From: Pagrus major
Taxonomy: Eukaryota; Chordata; Actinopteri; Spariformes; Sparidae
Direction: 5' to 3'
DNA: 64,000 nucleotides
Assembly: GCF_040436345.1 (NCBI RefSeq)
Contig: NC_133219.1
Location: forward strand, 20,239,458 to 20,303,457
Below, piece after piece: positions 50,601 through 59,800 of this stretch. The position numbers were made by a program, and so were the translations under genes. Each line of letters begins with the position of its first letter. Positions within the stretch are counted from its first letter, which is position 1. Below the pieces are notes generated by a model. The model did no database searches and was not told the origin of the DNA. It was given only the letters and a program-made list of their open reading frames with translations.

Positions 50601-53059
50601 CAAGTTAGCATTGGCAGTATGAGGCTAGCATTTTACCCAAAGCATGGCTGTAGACTCTTAGGGTTGTTGACAAACATTTAGGTAAGAGTAAAAGACAGCC
50701 AGATTAGCTCAAACAGGAAAGCTTGTTGACAGTTGAAACAGAACATGGTGGCCATCTTCCTCTGACATCACACTCAGGGTGAGGAGTTCAAATGGTGTAA
50801 ATTAAATTAAGTACCACACATATCTTGAAGACATTTGTCTAAACCTGGTGGTGAAACACATGGTGTAATCAAACAGTAATGCTAATTAAGAAGTTGCTGA
50901 GTGCTAGCATCAGCCAACGAGTTACCAAATATGTTGTTTTACCTTGGAATATGGCCGATTGTGCCCCCAGATTTTCAATATCCATTGTCTTTTCAGTTGC
51001 TGATCAATTGGGAAGCTGTATATGACAACAATTTGTCAGATTACCCACGTTTATACGACAACAGAGCAGAACAGAGCAGTATCACATTATCCCAGCATTT
51101 AAGTTTCCCACCCTTTGTGTGAATTGGAGGAAAATGGCCGCCATGTGATATTGTATATTGCAATTCTCAAAACAAAAACTGATTGTGCTTCATCTTTACT
51201 GTTTTGCAGTCCTTTGACATCTGTGGACGTGTGTCTGCCATACGCAAGGCCTTGGTCATGCTCTGCAGCTCCCAGGTCAGATTCAGACTAACTTTTGTCA
51301 CAGAAATTGAGTCATGTTGAACTTTGTGTTTTTGCATTGAGAATATAGAAGAGTATCATCCTTGAAATTTCACTCTTTTTTTTTGTCTCATCTAGAGTTA
51401 TGGAGTGAGGGCAGGCAGTCAACAGTGCAGCGAGGCGGGCGATGTCTGTGCCATTTGTCAGGCTGATTTCAGAGACCCCATAGCCCTTCTCTGTCAGGTA
51501 AGGTTTCAGTAAGCTAATAAGAAGAAGGTTAAGAAATTAATATATTGATTAAAAGCAATCAAATTTAGTAGTAGCATTTTACTGCCCTCTGTGGTTGAAA
51601 GTTCTGTCAACCACAGAGTCACAAAATCTGCTAAACCTCTGACCTTAGCCATCATCACTGATGGGTGTAGTCTGGTGTGATCAGAAGTGTGTTGAGCTAG
51701 ACCTGTGACCTAACAGTGATGTCACAGTCAGCCATCAACTACTAATCCCTGACCATCGTAACATCGTGATTTAAAAGGCTTCCCACCAGACAGCACAATT
51801 AAAAGACGTGTTCCCTCAGAGTTGCTGTAGGGAGAAAGTTGTTGTTTGTAATATGTGTGAAGAGGAAATGAAAAGAAGTATGTTGTTGCTCAGTGCACTA
51901 ACATTATGTCTCCATGTCCCGTTTATTATTTTTTTATTAAATCAGCTCCATTAGGCGGAGCTGGTTTAATAGTTACGGACATGTGGTGCGGAGACAAGGG
52001 CGCTTTTAGACCTGGCACAGGCCTGTATGTCGCTGGTAACGGGAGATAGTTTCCTCTGCAGGGTGAGACAGTTGGAGATTCATGTCAGAACAACGATGGG
52101 AAACAGCGGTGGCTTCAGTGGTGACACGCAACTGCTGCCTTACGACAACGCTGAGGGGACACGCTGACTCACATTAATAAACAATGATGTCATCGTCCAT
52201 CACAATGTTCCACTGTAGACATCATCGTATGCCAATTCAGCAGACATCGCCCAACCCTAGTCACAGTGTTCTGATACACCCTCAAGTACATTCATTGTCA
52301 CTGCAGCCAGGTGAGGGGATAATTTACTAGAAGTTTTCAGCTGGTGTTAAGTTGCTCTTTAAAGGCGCAATGTGTAAGAATTTTGGTTTAAAATGTTCAA
52401 AAATGAACCGGTATTATCAACAGAATGTGGATAAATAATAGGTGTGACGTTATGTAGAATATGTGTATGTATAGTGTTGTAAAGGATTAAAGTTAGCATG
52501 CTAACCAGCTAGCCCATAGCCAGTTTGTACTGGAAGAAGTGATAGACCAATAGAAAACAACACCAACCCAGTCCAGACATAGTCAGCAAATAGCGGTTAC
52601 TCTGGTGATATGCTGCCCCCTATTTGTTTGGAGTATGAATGCAACAGGGGGCCAATTCTCACATATTGCACTTTTAAGTATACATGTGAAAGTAAACAAT
52701 CATTTAAACAACTGCGTACTTGCGTTTCCTTTTGTATAATACTACTATTATTATTTGATAAAGTAAGTGGTGGGTCAAAGGTACGTATCAGTCAATGAAC
52801 AGTGCTCGTAGCTGCAGGGTGGATCCAACCCTTGAATTGTTTACCACACATTTAAGACATGTTAGCTGTGCTACTTCTCTCCTACGAAGATGAAGCTGTA
52901 CGTGTACATTATGTTCCTCTGCAGCACGTCTTCTGCGAGGAGTGTCTGTGTTTGTGGTTCGACCGGGAGAGGACATGCCCGCTGTGTCGCTCTACTGTCA
53001 TTGAGACCCTGCGATGCTGGAAGGACGGCACCACCTCGGCTCACTTCCAGATCTACTGA
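41607..53059 (+). CDS. rnft2: RNFT2 (TMEM118), multi-pass RING-type E3 ligase candidate
   Basis: Nine coding exons join to 449 aa (human 444): 41607-41653, 42107-42624, 42730-42806, 43275-43375, 43704-43857, 47832-47981, 51210-51275, 51396-51497 and 52925-53059. The start MQRRHSSNTDGMPSER matches the human core N-terminus. A low-complexity cytosolic part includes a histidine run near residues 108-121. Hydrophobic segments follow (FPFILILLAKVC, VFVALWIVMFLAG, FVLKYFTIGLKCFILFL, LGATLIIIYSL). The C-terminal C3HC4 RING has C389, C392, C404, H406, C409, C412, C423 and C426, and the protein ends AHFQIY. Substrates are not known to me. The gene is head-to-head with spring1 and converges on hrk; AATAAA at 54014 is a good 3' end. 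Confidence 0.96.
44556..44812. repeat. TTAA-bounded MITE, short member
   Basis: TTAA (44556-44559) is followed by AGGTGCAATATGCAACTT, and the right end is ATAGTGCACCT followed by TTAA (44809-44812). The termini match the copies at 15599 and 52359, but the interior is shorter and different, so it is a related subfamily. TTAA at both sides is the target site used by piggyBac-type transposases. Confidence 0.65.
45546..45577 (+). repeat. (CA)n microsatellite
   Basis: A CA dinucleotide run of about 32 bp with one interruption (ACACATACAC) in rnft2 intron 6. Confidence 0.9.
46140..46541. repeat. hAT-MITE remnant of the 'GGCTGCAACTAAC' family
   Basis: AAAATGTCATAAAAGAGTG, TTTCAAGATGACACCTTAAG and the right end AATAATCGATTAGCTGATTA, then GCAGCTCTA, follow the order of this teleost repeat. 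It is interrupted by unrelated sequence between about 46260 and 46480. Confidence 0.5.
48410..49115 (+). repeat. Dispersed 'gctaac' teleost repeat, copy 1, split by a LINE insertion
   Basis: CCCCTCTCAGGATGAATTAT-type words near 48560 and, after the insertion, ATGCTAACACAAATAAAC, AAGATGGTGAAGATGG, CATTTAGCTCAAA and ATGGCTGTAGAC keep the order seen in the copy at 50180-50660. I recall this repeat as very abundant in percomorph fishes; its class is uncertain to me. Confidence 0.6.
48629..48934 (+). mobile_element. 5'-truncated LINE tail with 15-bp target duplication
   Basis: Identical flanks GTTTATTATCAGACA (48614-48628) and GTTTATTACCAGACA (48935-48949), with one mismatch, bracket 306 bp. The insert contains GAAGAAGCCTCTTGGATGAG, AGGTGAAACGTCTTCAAG and GACCTGGATGACTGAGAAC, a 3' tail common in fish non-LTR elements. 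The long, variable-type TSD and 5' truncation are signs of target-primed reverse transcription. It is inserted inside an older repeat. Confidence 0.75.
49660..49740 (+). repeat. Short copy of the repeat seen at 13255-13600
   Basis: GTTGATTTCTCAGAGAATAA, TGCATGGATC, AGGTGTATTTAGGTG and TCTTTGAGTGAG match 13455-13530 in order and orientation, with an internal deletion. Confidence 0.7.
50180..50660 (+). repeat. Dispersed 'gctaac' teleost repeat, copy 2
   Basis: CCCCTCAGGATGAACTG, AGCTAATTAGCAAATGCTGG, TAGCAAGTTAGCATTGGC and GCATGGCTGTAGACTCTTAG parallel the copy at 48410-49115 in the same orientation. Confidence 0.6.
51498..52924 (+). other. rnft2 intron 9 with MITE pieces
   Basis: Besides the TTAA MITE at 52359-52677, the words ACATCGCCCAACCCTAG at 52244-52260 look like the terminus of another common teleost MITE ('ctagggttgggcgat' reversed) whose left end I could not place. 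Confidence 0.4.
52359..52677 (+). repeat. TTAA-bounded MITE, copy 2
   Basis: TTAA, AGGCGCAATGTGTAAGAA at the left and ACATATTGCACTT, TTAA at the right form complementary ends (TIR about 18 bp). Internal words TTATCAACAGAATGTGGA, CTAACCAGCTAG and TGATATGCTGCCCCCTATTTG are shared with 15599-15942. Confidence 0.75.
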
Positions 53060-54013
53060 GCGCTGACAACATATCATATGCACCCGGAAAGATGTGCTGG
53101 TGCTGTAATGCAAGTTAGACAATATCTGTGTCATCTTTCTCTGTTTATCTTAGCAACGCACCTCTATAAATCAACACATCAAATGTACTTAAGAATTGTG
53201 TAAATCGCATTATTTTCAGTGTGGACACATGAAGCTGGCGGTAGAGGCCACATGCACAAACCAAATTATCAACATGGTATCACTTAAAAGACACAAGCTG
53301 GACTATTAGTTTTTCACTTGGACTGTCGTCATGCAGTTATGGCAAAAGTCACATTTTGTGTACATGTAGATTTAGCCACTGTTGTGAACTGTGAACAACA
53401 TTTTATTTTACACTGAACACATGTTAAAGAATGTTACTTTGATTTAATGTGGTGATAATGTAAGTAATCACAGCATTAGCACTCTATTCGGGGTCAATTT
53501 GCTGCAATTTTTTTGTATTCTTTAGGTATGTCATGTCTGTATATTTATATCAATTCAAACAATAACTGATGTTGCGATTTACTTTTAAGTTTTCTGATAT
53601 TTATTTGAAAATGGGATAGTCACCCTTTTGAACAAAGAAAATGTCTCAGAATGATTGTAGAAAATCAGTGCAAACATTTGTGCTGTCTGTAGGTTAATTA
53701 AGGTTATTTAGATATTGAGTAATGAATGTTAAGTTGTGTGTAACATTTAATTAGCCAGCCTTTAAACAGTAAATAGTGCAACTGTTTATGGCATCATAAC
53801 ATTTTGTAGATTTGTATCAAGTGTTGTGCATTTAAATAATGGACAGTGGGAGCTCATGTCTGAAAATCGGCCATGTTGCAAACTGCAATTCATTGTTATT
53901 TTAGTGAATATAGTTAATATGAATCATTTCCTTTTAATCGGTCGTTTGGTTGCATAATAGAAGGTGTGACTTGAATGCTGAATGCACTGCAGTGCAGATG
54001 ATTTCCATTTAAA

Positions 54014-54019
54014 AATAAA
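54014..54019 (+). promoter_or_regulatory. rnft2: rnft2 poly(A) signal
   Basis: AATAAA lies about 955 nt after the rnft2 stop codon, followed by a T-rich stretch. On the opposite strand AATAAA complements at 54079-54084 and 54095-54100 could end hrk, so the two transcripts end within about 100 bp of each other. Confidence 0.6.
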
Positions 54020-54078
54020 GCACTTTAGCTCACTTTATGGAGCGTATTTCTTCTTGTTACAGTGACACCCGCGGATCA

Positions 54079-54943
54079 TTTATTTCAGAAAGATTTTATT
54101 ATTTTAACTGCTAAAAATCCATATGAAATAGTCAAGTATAAATAGCACACACTTTATAAAAGACAGTTTCAGTAATTCTGCTCACATTACACGTGATATA
54201 TCGGAGAAAGCTTATTTCCAGAAATCACAGACAGCATTAACAGCTTCCTATGCACAGGTCCTGTATCTTGTTTATGATAAAAAGCCACTGAACACTGCCT
54301 GCGAAAGATAATGCTAAAGCACAGGAGAATGTGTAAACATCATCTAAACACTGTAGAAAACATCTATAAAAACATTCATCCTCTCATTATTGACATGTGT
54401 ACACGTACAGTATAGCTTATGTAAAAAAAAGTACAGTGCATTATGAAGCTCACAAACAGGTCTTTTTCAGTGCATTTTTCAGGATTGCTGCACTATTTGT
54501 AGCCTTAGATGCATTTTGACTAATCAGTTTAACTCCTTTGCATGCACTCGCACAGTGGGAGCTGAAAATGCAAGGGAGTCCTATTAGTAAGCTTTTCCCT
54601 CCACTCTACCAGGGGAGGATTACATCACCGTTTTGTTACTGGGATGACTGAATCGGAGAGTCACGCAGGGGGCAGGACGTGCAACCGACTGACTGCAGGG
54701 CTGCTGGGGTTCAGCGTGTCGGCTCGGTATGAAACTCAAAGTGCATCCACATCGGGCCTGAGTGAGTCTTCATGAAACATTCTGGTCAGACACAAAGTCC
54801 CGAACTTAAAACACACATTTAACCCCGCTTCCTCCTCCTCTTCTGTCGGACACACCTTCTCCTGGACCGCATCCTCCTGCATCTCTTGCTGCTAGTGCAA
54901 ATGATGTGAGCCCGTTCCACATGCGGGGTCCTGAAGGCACCAT
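54079..54943 (-). other. hrk: hrk 3' UTR exon 2
   Basis: On the minus strand a strong donor (CAACAG, then GTGAGTAAAC; exon end 55908) occurs 27 nt after the hrk stop codon. A polypyrimidine-poor but valid acceptor (TTGTGCAG) precedes 54943. The downstream exon would be non-coding and end near the AATAAA complements at 54095 or 54079. A stop codon within 50 nt of the last junction should not trigger nonsense-mediated decay. I recall human HRK also having a second, untranslated exon. Confidence 0.5.
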
Positions 54944-55907
54944 CTGCACAAGACAGAATATATGCACTTAATTTACATGAAGTCACATAAAATAAATGTT
55001 TGTACAATAAATAAATAAATAAATAAATAAATAAAACCTAGCTGTGAAGACAAATAGGCTACATCTGTTTCTTCATGTTGTTATTAATGCGCATTTAGTA
55101 TCTAGAATACACACTTTTTTCAACCAGCAAGATGTAACACTCTTCCAACAGGAACCTGGAAAAAATGACCACATTAACAGATCAGAAGGAGACGCAAATC
55201 TAGGATGGTTTAATATAAAGATATAATAAATAAATAAAGTATGAAATCCACAAGCAAGCCAATTTAAATCATGTCCTTTTACTCATGAAATCAGAATCAA
55301 ACCCGTTCAGGATTTACATTTAATGTGCGACCACAAGACCAGACAAGCATCTTCCTCTGATATACACTTTTATGTTTGGCGTCAGATTTAACTGAAAAGT
55401 GTTTTTGGTTGACAAAACCACACGAGGTTGAATGTGTGAACGACTAGATGCCGGATTAATGTAAAATAAAAGCAATTAAAACCACCTGTTTTGTATGCCA
55501 AGAAGGTGTTTAACCATCTAAATCTATTTAGCACCTGGTGGTTCACGTCAAAAGCTGTCAGTGTTGTGTGGTGGATACATTTCCAAACTTTTAAGGGGAT
55601 TTAATATTCATCTTTGCACATTTACACACAACGGAAACTAGAAGAAGTAGAAGTTTTCTCGGCGCAAGAACTGAAGAGAAAACTGTCTGAAGGGCCTCAC
55701 AACTTTACTTTACCGCCATTAACCTCCTGCAGCCAGGTGTTCACACACACCTGGCTGCAGACTTCTTTTTGTCTGTAACAAGTGTCCACGCACATTAACG
55801 CCTTTACAGAAACAGATGTTTGCTCACACCTGCGTTATGTCTTCCTCGGTCGTAGTTTACTCAATTTAAAAACTGCGCAGGTGACGTGACGCAGGCTGTT
55901 TACTCAC
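54944..55907 (-). other. hrk intron in 3' UTR
   Basis: A proposed intron of about 960 bp containing an (AAAT)n microsatellite at 55006-55036. No other feature is recognised. Confidence 0.4.
55006..55036 (+). repeat. (AAAT)n microsatellite
   Basis: About eight tetranucleotide AAAT units in the proposed hrk intron. Confidence 0.9.
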
Positions 55908-55934
55908 CTGTTGCTGGCGTTGCCGCCTCGCGCC

Positions 55935-56219
55935 CTACAGGTGTCGCCTCGCGACGACCAGCACGAGCACGGTGAAGTGTATCGCGGTGCGCAGGAGGCT
56001 CTTCAGGTGGCCTCGCCCGCTCACCAGCGCAGTCCCTCTGTCCCCGCAGACGAACCGGCTCTCGGTCTCACCGGCCGCCCAGCTCTTCTCCAGCTGGTCC
56101 CCGATCGTCCGCAGGCGCGACGCGAGCAGCTGAGCCACGGAGCACGGCGAGGGTCGGCGGCCGCTGCAGGTGGAGTCACCGGGCCGGAGCAAAGGCTGGT
56201 CTATCGGCAGCCAGCACAT
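55935..56219 (-). CDS. hrk: HRK (harakiri), BH3-only pro-apoptotic protein
   Basis: One coding exon gives 94 aa (human 91). The BH3 helix at residues 27-44 reads SVAQLLASRLRTIGDQLEK, with the essential L36-x3-G40-D41 core, and matches human HRK (SAAQLTAARLKALGDEL). The C-terminus (TAIHFTVLVLVVARRHL) is a tail anchor followed by an RRxL end like human GRRNL. BH3-only HRK binds BCL-2 and BCL-XL at the outer mitochondrial membrane. I chose the ATG at 56219 (MCWLPIDQ), because human HRK also starts MC and the length then agrees; the frame is open further upstream to 56294. The gene is tail-to-tail with rnft2 and head-to-head with fbxw8, as in human 12q24. The exon is GC-rich, CpG-island-like. Confidence 0.93.
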   Translation of the reverse strand: MCWLPIDQPLLRPGDSTCSGRRPSPCSVAQLLASRLRTIGDQLEKSWAAGETESRFVCGDRGTALVSGRGHLKSLLRTAIHFTVLVLVVARRHL

Positions 56220-56869
56220 CTTCTCTGACAGAGGAACCAGTCTTCTCTCTTTAAGTCTTGGAGATAAATGACCCTCCTTCTCCTCTCTCATCAAACCTTT
56301 ACCGTGTTTGCGCCCCCCTTTCTCTCCCCTTCTCTCTCCCTCTCTCTCTCTCTCTCTACTGTATTATTCATGACAGTGTCACATGGTGAGGGGTTTACAT
56401 CATCTTTTCCCAAAAGAGAGATGCAGTGGTTAACTCCTGAATCTCTCCTGTCTGGTTTGATCTGAGGAGTCTTTTGTTATTGGTTGTTCTGGGACATTGT
56501 GTTCTCTTGTCTTATTTTTCAAATGGAAAAGATGCGTTGTGTATTATTTTCAAATATGACCATCATGCTGCCATGGGATATGCAATATTTGCATTTAAGT
56601 TCAGTAGAATTGCCGGTTGTGGCCACAGTGACGTATATTATTCCCGAGAACTGCCGCTTCTATAATAAAAATGCGGAATTAAAAACTCCCGGAACTTTTG
56701 TGCAGCGGCGCCTTGTCCCTCCTCGGTCTGTTTATAGAGAAGGACATGTGCTTGTTTTGCGTCGGTGTCTAGCTGGGGCTTCCCTCAACTGGTCTTTAAA
56801 ACTAACACATTGACACGACACCTCTCTGTAACACTGTAAAGTATGTTTTGTCAGCGATGATAGAGAAAT
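56220..56869. promoter_or_regulatory. Divergent hrk/fbxw8 promoter region
   Basis: The 650 bp between the two start codons contain a CT dinucleotide tract at about 56318-56358 on the hrk side. The fbxw8 5' UTR probably begins after 56650. No TATA box is convincing for either gene. Confidence 0.4.
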
Positions 56870-59800
56870 ATGGCCGGGGAAGAACTCGCTGCGTTCAGGG
56901 AGCGTTGGAAACAAGAATTAACGACTAAAACAGATGAGCAGCGACCTGTTTGTGCTCCTTCTCATTCGGGGGGTTCCTCAGGCCAGAGAGGCTCGAAAAA
57001 TAGGTATTTTGAAGACTCGAAACAAAATCTAAACAGGGCCTGTAATCCCTCAATACCAGAGGGGGCTTGCACTGAGGACGAAGCATGTGTTGCTGCAAGA
57101 GGAGAAGGAGGTAAAGCTGCAGCAGAGTCAGAGGATCAGCCCGAGTATGTGGCCATTGCACATAGTTTGCTGGATGGGAGGACCAGCCCCCTGCTGGAGA
57201 GGATCCAGGAGGAGAGGACCAGGAGAAAGAGGCAGTATAACAGCATGACCAATGTCTGCAGTACATCCCTGCAGCAGCAGCATCCTAAGAGAAAAGTCAA
57301 GAAGGACGTGAAGCTGCTGGATCAGCTCATTCATGATCTGGTATGAGGACGGTGATAACAAAAATGAGGCTGATGTTGAGGATGGTGGTTGAACAGTATA
57401 ACAAGTCTGTTTCCATTTTTTCTTTTGCAGAATGAAGTCAATGACATTCCCTTCTTTGATGTTGAGTTACCGTACGAGTTAGCCTTGAATATATTCCAAT
57501 ACCTCAACTGTACAGAGCTGGGCCGATGTGCACAGGTAAGCTGCTATTGTACAACTATTCTTGGCAACAGCTTTACATCACATACAAGAATGAGCCTCAA
57601 ATGGACAGGTAATGCAAGCATGATTTCAAAAAAGTTGGGTGATCGTGAACATATGATTACCAGCTACGGTAAGCAGGGCAGAGGGGTTGTCATTGTTTAA
57701 TACACACTGACATCTGCAAGATCATGCGAAGGGTGAGTTACACATTATTTTGAGCTGGTACAAACAGCATCTCAGAGGAAAACAAGAGCAATTCAGGCCA
57801 TCCCACCTTGTCCCATCTTGTCCTGTCCTTGGACACGGAATAGTAAAACTGAGGGTTTCTTCACATTTCTGTGTGGTCATTTTGACAAAGTACTTGACCA
57901 GCATGGCCAGTGTTGTGAAAGACTGCATAAGATACAGGAATTTCCATTTATACAGACAGACACAAGACAGACAGACCATCATGCCTTGTCGATCCCACAA
58001 GTGAAATTGTTATGTCACAGCAGCATCATCTACAAATCATTTTTAACAACAAAAGATTTTTTTTAAAAATGGTAATACTGTATACTGTATAATGGTGAAA
58101 GGTAAGAATGATTTCCTGAACCGTTCTCTGTGTCAGTGGAACTGAGTGAGTCTTTTGGAAATTGAGCTCTGTTGTCTTCTTGAGCAGTTTGTTCAGAGAC
58201 CTTCTGATTCAAACATCAATCCTTCTTCAGTCTGGTTTGCTATTCCTTTTTGACATGTGCTCTGAAAATAGAACAAAGACAATATATTCAAAGTTTTACC
58301 TCATTAACTTCATTGATTTCTATACATACAACCTGTTTCTGAATTAGATGGTAGCAACGTGTTCAAAATAAAAGTTGGGACAGGTACAACCACAGACTGG
58401 GAAAGTTGTGGAATGTTCCAAAAACACCTGTTTGGAACATCCCACAGGTAAACAGGTTCATTGGCAACAGGTGATAGTATCGTGATCGGGTATGAAATGG
58501 GCGTCCTCAAAAGTCATTCACAAGTAAGGATGAGGTGAGGTTCACCACTTTGTGAACACATGATTGTATAAACGATATTACATTATTATTATAGGTGTTT
58601 GCAAACATTTGCATCCTGTTTTTATTTACGTTTTACGAACTTTTTTTGGAATCAGGATTGTATTAATTTTTTGTATATGGACCGTCTGAAGAAACCGCAA
58701 AGATTTCATTACAGTTGGAAAGATAAATCTGTTGGCTCATGATATGAAGAATACAATAGAGACAAAACAAACAAACAAAAAACAATGCAACACTAAGATT
58801 AATGTTCTTTGATTATAAATATAATTAAATATCATTATAATCAAATATAATTATCACTATTTTCTTTTGAAATATTGGACAGTTTCACAGAATCAGTCCT
58901 GTAACAATCATTCATATGAAGTCTGGGGTGGAAAAATCACAATTTGATAATTAAACAGCGAACATAAACTTGTGCACCCTTTAAGCCAAGGCTACAAATG
59001 TTTAATTTAACTCTGAGGCATCACAAATAAAAAAAAGGTTAGGTATAGTTTCGGTGGGGGTAGGGTATGAGCTAGCCTGCAGCTTGGAGGCATGGAGCAA
59101 AACAAGAAATCTCCCTCTGAAGATAAAAGTTAAAATTCATAAAATCCAGCAAACTTGCCCTCTTGTGCCCTTCCTGTAAACTGTATGGCCGTGAAGAACA
59201 CTTTTCCCAACATGCAGGATTGCTTTGGGCAGCTTTAATACCTTATGTGACTTAAATTACTATAGATTAGTAAATGACATCTTCCGTGGCCGACCTACAC
59301 CACATGGTGCACAGGGTCCATCTGGCAGTCAGCCGGGCTCATTAAGCACAAATAAATCAAGTGATGCAAGCCTGTAATATATGCTGACTCAATCCACCGT
59401 CACACTGTCCAATCTCCTCCCAGGTGAGCAGGGCATGGAGAGTCCTCGCTGAGGACGACGTCCTGTGGTTCAAGATGTGCACGGGGGAGGGTTATCATCA
59501 GGATGCCAGCGTGTCCGACTCCCCCTGCTGGAAGAGCACGCTGCGAGACTGCAGGAACTCGGCCAAAGCGGTGTGCTCCAACTGGAAGGTGGGCTCGGGC
59601 TGTTCCACTGTGGTGAATCAGAATCACTGTTTGTTTTTCCACGCAGATTTAAAGCCCACGCATGAGTTAGTCTGCAGAAAGCAGTGTATAATCTACAGTA
59701 TTTTACAGTGTTTTGTATTTTAATGTTGTATGTATAATTTTAATAATAAAATATAATAAACACCATTCAAGATGGGATTTAACATAATGGGAGGCTCTGA

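Larger units (their letters stand above)
47982..51209 (+). other. rnft2 intron 7 (3.2 kb), repeat-rich
   Basis: Much of this intron is derived from dispersed repeats: two copies of a 'gctaac' repeat (48410-49115 and 50180-50660), a LINE tail inserted in the first, and a short piece of the family at 13255 (49660-49740). Confidence 0.5.

Noticed and set aside
54819-55007. Very basic minus-strand peptide ending RRCVRQKRRRKRG
   Set aside because: It lies across the proposed hrk 3' UTR exon 2 and intron. The arginine-rich part comes from a CCT/CTC-rich patch; no family match.
56220-56294. In-frame N-terminal extension of hrk by 25 codons
   Set aside because: The frame is open, but human HRK begins at the MC equivalent, and the shorter form fits the family length (94 against 91 aa).
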